From Melitaea cinxia (Eukaryota; Arthropoda; Insecta; Lepidoptera; Nymphalidae), in contig NC_059399.1 in the NCBI RefSeq assembly GCF_905220565.1, positions 6,851,501-6,915,500 of the forward strand: DNA of 64,000 nt, given 5' to 3'. Of this stretch, positions 33,558-43,600 are shown one piece after another (the first letter of the stretch is position 1; each line of letters begins with the position of its first letter). The notes beneath the pieces were generated by a model. That model was given only the letters and a program-made list of their open reading frames with translations, was not told the DNA's origin and made no database searches. A program made the translations under genes and the position numbers.

Positions 33558-34134
33558 ATCAAATAAGTCAGAACTATGAAATGTTTTTTAAGGACGCTAT
33601 CACATTTTTCACTCGCTCAAGTTTAGGTATTTAAATCGCAACACAATAACATTACGCGTACGCACACATTGATACCGCTATCTGCTCGATTTTGTACCGA
33701 CGTAACTAATCTTGGTACTTGAAAGTATTAATTTTTAATTTTACTGGTATTGATTAGTAAATTTAGTTGTAAGTTTAAAGTCGAACTTGGTAACTGTTAC
33801 TAAGTACCTACTATTCACGGAACCTCTCCCCTATGTCTGTCTGTTTATGACGATGTCTTAAGGCGTCAGGGTATCTACTACTCGTTCGTCGTACTATACA
33901 ATAAAATATAATAGATAATAATACGCTTATTTTTATAATTCAAAATCACATACAATTTTAAGTTATATTATTATAGTTTTAACATTATAATAATATAAAC
34001 ATATTTTACGTAAACAATTTATACAAATAAATAAAATTGGAGTGTCCTTTAGTTATATTAAAATACTGCTTTTTATTAAATGCATACGGATGTATACACG
34101 GTCCATATACCAAAATAACATTTTTCCAATTTTT
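33558..34134. other. AT-rich sequence
   Basis: TTAAGGACGCTATCACATTT at about 33588 repeats the first 20 or so bases of the module at 30698. Otherwise no feature. Confidence 0.4.
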
Positions 34135-34290
34135 GTCTGTCTGTCTGTCGGTATGTTCCGGCTAATCTCTGAAACGGGTGGACCAATTTTGACGGTACTT
34201 TCACTGGGATATATCTTATGCAATAAGGAGTAACATAGGCTGCTTCTATTTTAGAAATTTATTTATTTTATAACTCTGCAAACGGAACAA
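34135..34290 (-). repeat. interspersed repeat family A, minus-strand copy
   Basis: Plus-strand text GTCTGTCTGTCTGTCGGTAT, GTTCCGGCTAATCTC, AAACGGGTGGACCA, GGAGTAACATAGGCT and ATAACTCTGCAAACGGAACA is the reverse complement of the family at 1078-1262 and 37999-38205. Confidence 0.6.
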
Positions 34291-34312
34291 TGATGATGAT
34301 GATGAATCTAAA

Positions 34313-34508
34313 TTTAAAATAAAATAATTTTTAACAAAAAAAAAAAAACCGACTTCAAACAGGAAACTTCAATATTATAAAATATTTATTTAATCATTTC
34401 TGATTAACTAAATCAAAATACGAATTACTTTGTACTAAGTAAGTTTATTTTTCACTTTTTAGTTTCCTGTTAGAAGTCGGTTTTTTTTTTGTTAAAAATT
34501 ATTTTATT
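34313..34508. mobile_element. snap-back MITE with about 50-bp inverted ends
   Basis: Left arm (about 34316-34368) and right arm (about 34461-34507) are inverted copies: TAATTTTTAAC, an A run, ACCGACTTC, A/T, AACAGGAAACT. They differ by the A-run length and one base. The loop is about 90 bp of non-coding AT-rich DNA. It shares ACCGACTTC with family D but no inner sequence. Confidence 0.8.
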
Positions 34509-34544
34509 TTACAATTTTTAGTGATGGGTAGACCTAACAAGGAT

Positions 34545-34718
34545 GCTTTTTCTCTTGTGTCGGGGGTCCGGAAACATACACAATACACAAGCGCAAACAC
34601 CCAGATCATGACAAACATCTTATATGGCTAATACAAATGTCTGTCCTGCGCGGAGATTGAACCCACTAACGCCAGCGCAACAGCCAGTGCTGTGACCGCT
34701 GCGCTAACGCGTCGACAT
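34545..34718 (-). mobile_element. tRNA-derived SINE, head and partial body
   Basis: Minus-strand A box TTAGCGCAGCGGT (from about 34708 down) and a B-box-like GGGTTCAATCTCC near 34645-34660. The body has CACAAGCGCAAACACCCAGA and GGGGGTCCGGAAACA. Best-preserved tRNA head in the window. Confidence 0.7.
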
Positions 34719-34735
34719 ACTATGAGTAAAGTTCG

Positions 34736-34948
34736 CTATCAGGTGTACGTAATAACAACCGGGACTGACAGCCTAGCGTGTTCTCGGAGGCTAGGTTGGG
34801 AGAACCACAAGGATTAACAACTAGACTGAAAATAAATATTTGTATAAACATAAATATCCACTCCAAGCGGGAATTGAACCCGCGACCGTCAGTGTTTAGG
34901 CGCTGCCGACGCGGCACATGCACCATTATATCAAAGCGGTCGTCAAAC
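34736..34948 (-). mobile_element. tRNA-derived SINE, second copy directly beside the first
   Basis: Contains CTATCAGGTGTACGTAATAA, CAACCGGGACTGACAGC, ACCACAAGGATTAACAACTA and, as the B-box complement, GGGAATTGAACCCGCGACCG. Same body as 8384-8706 and 50110-50412. It follows the other SINE head by under 20 bp. Confidence 0.7.
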
Positions 34949-35345
34949 AGCAAAAGGTAACTGCTGTAAATTGTTAAGAAATTCCCTCGAGTGTTTATGG
35001 GCTCCATCATCAAACCTGGTCCTGTGACACAGATGACCACACAGCAGGTAATTCCTCGAATATCTTTCGTCTCCATCATCAGACTGTAATGGCACTTGTA
35101 ACTCATATAGGTGCAAAGTTCTCATCGATCGAAACGAATTAAGTTCAAACAGCAGGTAATTGCTATAAATCGTTAAAGAGTTCCCTCGACTATTTTTTTT
35201 TCTCCATCATCAGACTGTAATGGCACTTATAACTAATACAGGTGCAAAGTTCCCATCAATAGAAACGAATTAAGATCAAAAAGCAGGTAATTGCTATAAA
35301 TTGTTGAAGAGTTCCCTCGACTTTCTTTCTTCTCCATCATCAGAT
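34949..35345. repeat. tandem repeat, about 131-bp period (three to four units)
   Basis: Units start AGCAGGTAATT at 35043, 35151 and 35282, with a weaker first unit from about 34949. Each has TTCCCTCGA, a T/C-rich piece, TCCATCATCAGA, AATGGCACTT..AACT and CAAAGTTC.CATC..T. The 35151 and 35282 starts are 131 bp apart; the 35043 unit is shorter because its AATTGCTATAAAT..GTTAA piece is missing. The TTCCCTCGA-TTTCT-CCATCATCAGA core is also found in family D (about 35437-35470), so the array may derive from that element. Confidence 0.7.
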
Positions 35346-35429
35346 TGACTCCAGACCTTTATTAAATAGTAGTGCTTTACAGTACTTAATGAAAACATGA
35401 TTAAATTTACTAGTCACCCGTACGATTTT

Positions 35430-35575
35430 TGAAAGTTTCCCTCGATTTCTCTGGGATCCCATCATCAGATCCTAGTTTCCTTATCATAGTACCAAACTAG
35501 GGATATCTCCTTTCCAACAAAAAAAGAATTATCAAAATCGGTTCATAAACGAAAAAGTTATCTCCGAACATACAT

Positions 35576-35630
<55 letters not shown>

Positions 35631-35680
35631 GGTCGAATTGAGTAACCTCCTCCTTTTTTGAAGTCGGTTGAAAAGAAGAC
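35430..35680 (-). mobile_element. snap-back element family D, truncated, with internal (AT)n
   Basis: Text runs TTCCCTCGATTTCTCTGGGA, CATCATCAGATCC, CTAGGGATATCTCCTTTCCA, TTATCAAAATCGGTTC and ends GTAACCTCCTCCTTTTTTGA followed by AGTCGGTT. A run of AT dinucleotides at about 35579-35629 sits at the same place as a shorter run in the copy at 37293-37682. Confidence 0.65.
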
Positions 35681-36009
35681 AAATTGCGAAGATTACTTAT
35701 TATTATATATAAACCAGATGCATAGCAAAGACAATCGATTGTGAAGTATCAATTTCGTCCAAGCACAGTACACACAAGGAACTCATTTTTTACGTAATTA
35801 TTACTTGCGCTGAAGCGATACAGGCGTGCTTCCATGAGCGCGTTTCGGCGCGGAATGACGAACGACGATGGTTCACTTGTAAAAAATGTATGAAGAAATT
35901 TGAGAGCGTTTCTTATTTTTCTCATAAATGGAAATATTATTTATTTTTATATAAAATATCTAGCGCTACGCATAGAGGACTAAATAAGCAACAATTTCTT
36001 AGTGTATTT

Positions 36010-36275
36010 ATTTTTCTTAGTGCAGTGTATTTAGGCTATAATGGTTCCAATTCAGACCCGTCTTTTTTTAATTTTTTGCGATTTCTGTGATGGTTAAACC
36101 GTATTTGTGTGAAAAGTTTGTATGGGGCTATAGAATTTTTATGGTGTCACTCGGAGATGAATATATTATCTTTCATTTGAAACCAAGATATCCTCTCAGG
36201 GTGACTCCTAATTAATTAAAATGGTACGTGAAAAACACTGATATATGTAGAAAAATGTGATAGCGTCCTTAAGCG
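36010..36275 (-). repeat. inverted copy of the module at 30698-30970
   Basis: Matches over the whole length with small changes, including GACGCTATCACATTTTTCTA and CACTGCACTAAGA blocks in reverse. It has no neighbouring transposon ends, so it may be a remnant of another copy of the 30.3-32.7 kb element. Confidence 0.7.
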
Positions 36276-36611
36276 AAATATGTCCCTTACAGTAAAAAAA
36301 TGTCACAGCTCTCCTAGGTCACTTTTAAGGATTTTGTTTTGAAGAAGTGGAGAGTTCCCTTCAATTCTTCATAATAAAATATTTTTTAAAGAAAAAATTG
36401 ATTCAACATCAAAGAAAACAACAACAAGACATTATAAAGATAAAAATTAAAATAGAAAAATAAGATTCAAAATCGAGTCATTTGAAATTGAACCGCTAAA
36501 GATGAATAACTCATGTCTAAAGATTCTGTTTTTATTCTAATCGTATTTTTACACACTAATCGTGCATAATTAATGTTTGAAACAAATATTTTACTAATAC
36601 TTTCTCGCCAA
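36276..36611. other. AT-rich sequence
   Basis: No feature recognised. Confidence 0.4.
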
Positions 36612-37075
36612 GCACTCATCATCATCACTTCAGCCTCTCAGAGTCAACTGCTTGACATAGACCTCCATAAGTTCGCGTCAAAAATGGCGTGAACTCACAT
36701 GGCGTGTATTGCCCATAGTTACCACGCTAGGCAGGCGGGTTGGTGACCGCAGGGCGGGTTGGTGACCGCAGGGCGGGTTGGTGACCGCAGGGCGGGTTGG
36801 TGACCGCAGGGCGGGTTGGTGACCGCAGGGCGGGTTGGTGACCGCAGGGCGGGTTGGTGAACGCAGGGCTGGCTTTGTCGCACCGAAGACGCTGCTGCCC
36901 GTCTTCGATCTGTGTATTTTAAAACTAACAGTTGGATGGTTATCCCGCCATCGGTCGGCTTTAACAGTGCCAAGGTGGTAGTGGAACTGTGTTATCCCTT
37001 AGTCGCCTCTTACGATACCCACGAGAAGAGATGGGGTGGCTATATTCTTTACTACCGTAGCCACACAGCTTGATT
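36612..37075 (+). repeat. interspersed repeat family B, best copy
   Basis: Ordered blocks: CATCATCACTTCAGCCTCTC, GACCTCCATAAGTTCGCGTC, AAAAATGGCGTGA, GCCCATAGTTACCACGCT, the 19-bp minisatellite, GCTTTGTCGCACCGAAGACG, GGATGGTTATCCCGCCATCG, AGGTGGTAGTGGAACTGTG, TTAGTCGCCTCTTACGA and GCCACACAGC. Parts recur at 1588-1672 (plus) and 52195-52345 (minus). I take it for the 3' part of a lepidopteran non-LTR element; no protein was found in it. Confidence 0.6.
36735..36867. repeat. 19-bp minisatellite, 7 units
   Basis: Seven copies of GCGGGTTGGTGACCGCAGG in perfect register; only the last has one change (GTGAACG). It lies inside family B, where the copy at 52195-52345 has a single unit. Confidence 0.95.
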
Positions 37076-37292
37076 CCTTCCACAAAGCACTATTATCAGA
37101 CAAATTTAGAAAATAACAAGTAAACAAAAACAAACTTGGCAACGTCGTGGCAATATTTTGAACATCAAAGGCCGCTGATGTATATTTAGGCTGTAATTTA
37201 TTTACTGTAAGAATTGATTTGTGATAATTGAAAACAATACTTACAGACTTTATGACAAAGTTTAAAGATAAAAATCATAATTGTTTGCAGGC

Positions 37293-37682
37293 AAACGAAG
37301 AAAAACCGACTTCAATTATATCGACAAGTAATACAACGTAGGTGGACGAAAAAATTGTCAAGTAAATACGTATTATCAAAGATTACTCCAAAAGTTGTAA
37401 TCATTACGTGATAAACATCGGCTTTCGATTAAATTAAAAATCATCAAAATCGGTACACCTAGTAAAAGTAGTTTCCCTCGATTTCTCTGGGATCCCATCA
37501 TCAGATCCTGGTTTCCTTATCAGGTACCAAACTAGGGATATCTCCTTTCCAAAAAAAAAAGAATTATCAAAATCGGTTCATAAACGACGGAGTTATCCCC
37601 AAACATACATAAAAAAATATATATATATATATATATATACGGTCGAATTGAGTAACCTCCTCCTTTTTTGAAGTCGGTTAAA
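37293..37682 (-). mobile_element. snap-back element family D, near full length
   Basis: Begins CAGGCAAACGAAGAAAAACC and GACTTCAATTATATCGACAA, has TTTCCCTCGATTTCTCTGGG and GGATATCTCCTTTCC, a short (AT)n at about 37617-37639, and ends GTAACCTCCTCCTTTTTTGA with AGTCGGTT. Confidence 0.65.
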
Positions 37683-37998
37683 AAATAACAAACACTAGCA
37701 CAGTACTCGTAACTAGAAATGCAAATATTATTTCAATGACAATTACTTTGTTACAAAATAAAATTGTAACGGTTTTATTGTAAATATGCTGGTCATCGTT
37801 ATGTTGTTGATTTTTAACTGTTTACTTAAATATAAAATTATCGCATAAATTTTTGATTTTAACTAATAAAACACGAAAATAATACAGAAAATCAACCTTA
37901 GATTTAGTACTTCTGCTGAGTTGTAAAGTGATTTAAAAACTATAACATTATTATACGTAATTAAAAAATTAGATCGGGCAAAAAGTTACTTTTTATTT

Positions 37999-38205
37999 TA
38001 TACTAGCTGTGCACGGGACTTCGTCCGTGTGGAATTTAACAAAAAAGTTATTGTTCAGTTCGCAGAGTTATAAAATAATTAATTTCTAAAATAAAAGTAG
38101 CCTAATAGTTACTCCTTACTACATCAGCTAGTGAAAGTCCCGTAGAAAACGGTCCAGCCGTTTCAGACATTAGCCGGAACAAGGGGCTATGTGGTTGATG
38201 TATAA
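37999..38205 (+). repeat. interspersed repeat family A with retroelement-type head
   Basis: Head CTAGCTGTGCACGGGACTTC then GTCCGTGTGGAATTT, followed by GTTATTGTTCAGTTCGCAGA, TAGTTACTCCTTACTACATC, GTGAAAGTCCCGTAGAAAA and CATTAGCCGGAACA. The most complete of the three copies. Confidence 0.6.
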
Positions 38206-38254
38206 AGACTCCCGAGTCATACCCTCTCTATTTTTGTTGAGTGGCTAAAGACGT

Positions 38255-38955
38255 GTGTTAGACGTTATTGTAATGAAAGACCACACATTTTCTGTTGATC
38301 AATTCTGGCCGCTTATTCACAATTTCATCACTAAGTCTCATCAGTTATTGACAGTAGAAATCCGAATCGATGATTTTGTCCGACGGTAAAGGCTCATAAT
38401 GAATGATGCCTTTCTAATCCCACCATACACAACACATCACCTTATTACATATCAACTTGGGATTCGCGATAGTCTGTGCAGCTTCACTGAAATTTGACTA
38501 CGTTCTCTTTCGTACATTCTTATCGTAGGTGATCCACTTTTCGTCACCAGTGATCAATTTCTACAAAAATAGTTCGATACTTCGATATCATTAGAGAGAA
38601 TCGCAAACGAGTACAGCGTCCATTAGGTTTCTTTCAGTGAGTTCATGTGATGTGATGAGACCCGTATATCGAGATTTTTTGTATATCCAGAATTTTTCAA
38701 ATACTGACATTGCATTAGGTCCATAAAACTCACAAATTTTTTATCGCGATTTGAGTCACATTTTTCCCTCTTTAAAAACAAATGAAGTGGCAGGAAATAT
38801 TTTACTTTTTAATTTAATTTTTAAAATGTCACCTGTTCATGGTATCAAATACAGCCAGTTACAATACAACCAAAAAAAAAAAAAAAAAATTCAACTTTTT
38901 ACAAGAAAATACGAAAAGATTTTTTCTCCGACTGATTTTATTATATACCCCTCAT
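38255..38955 (-). pseudogene. mariner transposase remnant, minus strand (second mariner type)
   Basis: On minus the decayed reading gives LMDAVLVCDSL, a region equivalent to VTGDEKW with changes (DHW.RKVDH), CTKENVVKFQ, VLCMVGLERHHSL and, near the end, a position equivalent to the catalytic HxDNARP segment with many stops. Order and spacing match mariners of the type 'NLMDR-ICDSL-GDEKW-YDN-WSKRGE-WWDWKGI'. Several frameshifts and stops are present. The non-coding start region 38775-38935 is matched at 57-235. It differs from the 6.7-kb mariner in sequence. Confidence 0.7.
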
Positions 38956-39059
38956 GCTTACAATTTATTATAAAATGACTATTGAATATTAGTCACCCAG
39001 ACTATTATATTGATGTTAGAATTAAAGAACGAATGGTTATGTTTTCAGACGAGTCTCAT

Positions 39060-39497
39060 TCAGCCTATTGCTGTCCACTGCTGGATAAAGGCCTCCCCAA
39101 GTTCGCACCAGACATTCCGGTTTTCCGCAATCCTCATCCAGCCTACACCGGTAATCTTACATAGATTATTGGTCCAGCGGAGCGGAGGACGTCCCATACT
39201 GCGTTTGTCAAGACGCGGTCTACCCTTCAGGAAGCGTCTGCTCCAATGGCAATCGGTTCTACGACACAGGTGACCAGCCCACTGCCACATTAACTTGTTA
39301 ATTCTGTGGGTTATGTCGGTTACTTTCGTCGTCTCGCGTATAGTCTCAGTTCTAATCCTATCTTTGCGAGAAACCCCAAGCATAGCCCGTTCCATTGCAC
39401 GTTGAGCGACTCTAAGCTTGTGGACCAGCCCTTTCCCCTCCCCTTCCCCCTGTATGTTAACACAGACAGGACGCATTGCTCGAAGGCTTGTCTTCAA
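39060..39497 (-). pseudogene. RTE-clade LINE, C-terminal fragment
   Basis: An unbroken minus frame of 145 codons. It holds LRVAQRAMERAMLGVSRKDR, ETTKVTDITHRINKLMWQWA, GHLCRRTDCHWSRR, KRSMGRPPLRWTN and LGEAFIQQWTAIG. RAMERAMLG and K-WQWAGH are signature blocks at the end of RTE-clade reverse transcriptases. The frame ends at the natural stop near 39060. The catalytic RT part is absent; upstream sequence (39500 onward) no longer matches. The tail CACTGCTGGATAAAGGCCTC resembles the SINE tails in this window. Confidence 0.8.
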
Positions 39498-39499
39498 GC

Positions 39500-39953
39500 A
39501 TTGCGAAATCTTCGAAGTAATTCAGACGAGTCTAGATTCTGTTTATACAAGCACGATGGGAGGAAAAGAGTGTATAGAAGACCGGGGAACGCTATAACTC
39601 AGTCTGTATAGAAGAAAAAGTTCCATACAGCGGAAGCTCTGTTCACGTGTAGGCTGGTATTTCTTCCGCAAGCCGCACTGAGCTAGTGATGATAGAAAAT
39701 GTTGATTTATTTTTAGTGGACAAGGGCAAGAATGCCGTCTTTATGCAAAAAAGTAAATAAAGATGTCTCTTGGAAAAGTGACAATAATTCTCCAAAAATC
39801 GTGCATTATGAAGAAAAGATGAGCCCTTCTAACAACTGCTGGATTTTTTAAGTGTCTGTATAAGATTTTTTATTTACCTACCAATATTGTAGTACCAAGT
39901 ACCAAGTAAAGCAAAAACAGTCTTCATTATAAAGGTAGATAGAGGTTTGTACA
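39500..39953. other. sequence left of the Gypsy insertion
   Basis: No gene recognised. The short frame at 39750-39830 does not look like a conserved protein. Confidence 0.35.
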
Positions 39954-40633
39954 TATGGGCGCAAATCGCCGACTATCGGCAATAATTGGAAACTATTGAT
40001 ATTTATGTTTTAGTTTATTGTTAAAGTGAATATATTATAGGAATATCTAAAATGTATAAGATTTAAATAGTTACTTTGTAAACATAAAACCGTTACTTAT
40101 TGAGATCTGATATTTAATAGACACTGTTTTGACTGTTTGAATGCTTTGAAGACGTTTAATGTTTCATTTATTGTTAAAATACTCAATTTACTGTGTAAAT
40201 ATTCAAATTAATATCTATTTTAATTAATATAATTATTTTGTACTGAATTTTATTATTTTATGCAATAAGTCTTTTTTTTAATTTCATTTCGAATCTTGCT
40301 TGCAGCGCCATCTTTACATTGCTAATGTTTGTTCAAATTAATGTTTGTTCAGATTAAATTAAGTAACCTTTATATTATATAAATCATTTAAAATCGTTAA
40401 AACATTTATTATAAATATTAAGATGTATTTCAAGAATTATTTTACAGTATCTAATTTATTTGTTAATTTTAAAAGGAGTTGTATTTGATTGTATGATAAC
40501 TATAAAAGCAGTCGATTTATGAAAAGATCAGGTTGTTCTATACGAGCAACTGTGCGTTAATAAACGAGAAAATCTTAGTGTGTTTTTCACTTTAATGGAC
40601 TCCGAACGAGGAAACTCTGGCGTATCGCCGACA
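39954..40633 (+). repeat. 5' long terminal repeat
   Basis: Direct repeat of 45101-45781. It begins TATGGGCGCAAATCGCCGAC and ends ..GGCGTATCGCCGACA. It includes CTATAAAAGCAGTC at about 40499 (a TATA-like element) and AATAAACGAGAAAA at about 40558. The Gag start codon at 40595 lies inside it. Confidence 0.88.
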
Positions 40634-43600
40634 GCAGCGGTGGGATCACAGCCCCAAGACTTCACAGGGCCTCCAGATGAAACAACCTTTACTATGGAAC
40701 AAGTGATGGGTCTCCTAACCTCCATAACGAAAACTGCTGCGACAAGCGCTGCGAGAGCGACGTTATCTACGGAGACTGCACCCTTACGGCGGCACCATGA
40801 CTTTTATCTACCGCCGTTCAACCCTGATGAAAGATCGCATGACATCAGGGACTGGTGTGCTAACGTGGACGAAACAATTACGAAATTGAATATTTCGCCC
40901 CATGAAGCTCGAATGAAGGCCATCTTGCAATTGAGAGGACGAGCAAAGACATGGGCTGACACCTGGTCACTACATTCAACCACGTGGGAACAAGTGAAGG
41001 AAGAGCTGATTCATACGTTTGGTACTGAGTTCCGGTACGCGGACGACGTGCAGAAATGGCGGAGCTACACTTCGGATCAAGCGAGCAGCTACGCTGAATA
41101 TGCTACAACGGCTTGGACGCTCTTCAGGAGGGTTCGACCAGAAGCTGCCGATGCCGAGGTAGTGGAAGCACTGATCACAGGTATTTATCCTGAGTTTATT
41201 CGTTCTGAGTTGTTGAGAAATACCCCCAATTCACTCCCCAAATTAGTATCGGTATTAAAAACATTCCGAAAACGTAAAATTGAAAATAGAGAGAGTAAAT
41301 ATAATGATGTTAAGAAACCACGTTTCACGGGACCTTCAAAGGATCAAGTCATATGTTTTAATTGCAATAAGCCAGGTCATTTCTCGCGAGACTGCAAAAG
41401 TACCTCTAAAACCAACCCTGTTTTACCCCAATCAAATAATAATTCTAATTACCGTGGCAGTCTTAATAACACTAAGTTTATTGAGTGTGAATACTGTCAT
41501 CGTAAGGGTCACTTGGAGAAAAATTGTTACCGCCGTCAAAGTGATGAACGTAACACCTCAAATAAAACTGTTAACTATTGTTCATCTATTAAGCGTAGCA
41601 CTTTTAATGTAATTATTGGTAATAAAAGTTATAACTGTCTTTTTGATACTGGAGCCGACTGTTCATTAATTCGAGAGAAAATAGCTGGCTCCGTTGCCGG
41701 AAAACGTAAGCAAGTTAATGTGAAGTTTATCGGTATTGGGGGTCAAACAGTTATTTCAAAACAAAGCATTACGACTATTGTTGAAATTGATAACGTTCGC
41801 TTAGAGCTCGAGTTTTATGTAATAGGTGATAATGAAACTCAATTTGATATTTTAATAGGTTTTAATCTTCTAAAAATACCCGGCCTTAGCGTTACCCTTA
41901 CCGAGGAAAATATATCTATTAATCGCGAGTTTTTTATCAATGAATGTTTAAATTTGACACCCTCTTTTGAATTAGATACTGACATTACTGACTCAACTCA
42001 AGTTAAAGAAATCTATCGTATTATCAATAAGTTCAGGGATAGTTTCACATCTGGGAACCGCGTGTCACAGGTGACCACCGGGGAGCTAAAAATTAGATTA
42101 AAAAATCCCGATAAGATCGTGCAACGCCGACCATATCGTTTGTCCCCTATGGAACGTGAGAAAGTCCGGGATATTATTAAGGACTTAAAAGAAAATGGTA
42201 TAATAAGAGATAGCTCATCCCCGTTCAGCAGCCCTATATTATTAGTTAAGAAAAAGGACGGCACGGACCGACTTTGCGTTGATTTCCGAGAGTTAAATTC
42301 AAATACTGTTAGAGATAATTATCCTTTACCCCTTATAGCAGACCAAATTGATAGATTAGGCAAAGCTCGATATTATAGTTGTTTAGACATGGCTTCCGGT
42401 TTCCACGGTATTCCTATAGCAGAAGACTCTATCGAGAAGACAGCCTTTGTGACGCCGGATGGGCAGTTTGAATATCTTCGAATGCCCTTTGGTCTATGCA
42501 ATGCCCCTTCCGTATACCAACGTGCGATAAATGCCGCCTTAGGTGATTATAAAGATAATATTGCTTTAGTTTATGTTGACGATATTTTGGTTGTATCTGA
42601 ATCTGTACAGCAGGGTTTGATAAATTTGAATCTTGTTTTGACTAGGTTAACTCAGGCTGGGTTTTCTCTAAATATTGCCAAATGTTCTTTCCTCAAAACT
42701 AAAATTGAGTATCTTGGTAACATTATTGAAAATGGCACTGTTAGGCCAAGCCCGAAAAAAATCCAGGCTCTTACTGACTCTTCCACGCCTAAAAATGTAA
42801 AAGAAGTTAGGCAATTTAACGGCTTAGCTGGTTATTTCCGGAAATTTGTACCCAATTTCTCTAAAATCATGGCTCCTTTATACAATCTAACTAAAGCAAA
42901 TGTTTCCTTTAAATGGACTGAACAACATGAACTTGCTCGACGAGAAGTAATTACCATTCTCACATCTTCCCCAGTTTTAACTATATTTGATCCGAAACTG
43001 CCAACGGAGCTACATACAGATGCCAGCTCAATTGGTTATGGCGCCGTATTGATTCAGAGACAAGACGGGAATCCTTTAGTAGTAGCTTACTTTAGTATGA
43101 GAACTTCAGATACAGAGAGTAAATATCACTCGTACGAATTAGAGACTCTTGCAGTTGTGAAAGCTATAAAACATTTTCGCCACTTCCTTCATGGCCGGTC
43201 ATTTAAAGTAGTCACAGACTGTAATTCCTTAAAAGCTTCAAGGCACAAACGCGACCTAACCCCCAGAGTGCATAGGTGGTGGGCCTTCTTACAAAATTTT
43301 CAATTTGAAATTGAATACCGCAAGGGCGATAAACTGGCCCATGCTGACTTCTTCAGTCGTAACCCAGTTGAAAATTCTAACGAACGTCGATTAAACCAGT
43401 GTTTAGAATTTAAAAAATCAAGACCCTTAATATGGGCCGTTAATACCTCTACTCTTGACCACAACTGGCTCCTTATAGAACAAAAACGCGATTCAACTCT
43501 GGCTAGTATTGTTGAGCAATTGAAAAGTGATTCGATTCCCAAAAATATCTCCGATACTTACGTTATACTTCAGGATAAATTACTAAGACGTAAAGTACAG

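Noticed and set aside
34545..34718. True tRNA gene
   Set aside because: A and B boxes are present but no paired stems of a normal cloverleaf follow; the body matches the SINE family.
36719..36973. 84-codon minus frame with repeated HQPALRSPTRPAVTN units
   Set aside because: Translation of the 19-bp minisatellite inside a non-coding repeat.
40580..40594. GTG as Gag-Pol start
   Set aside because: An in-frame ATG follows at 40595; non-AUG initiation is not needed.
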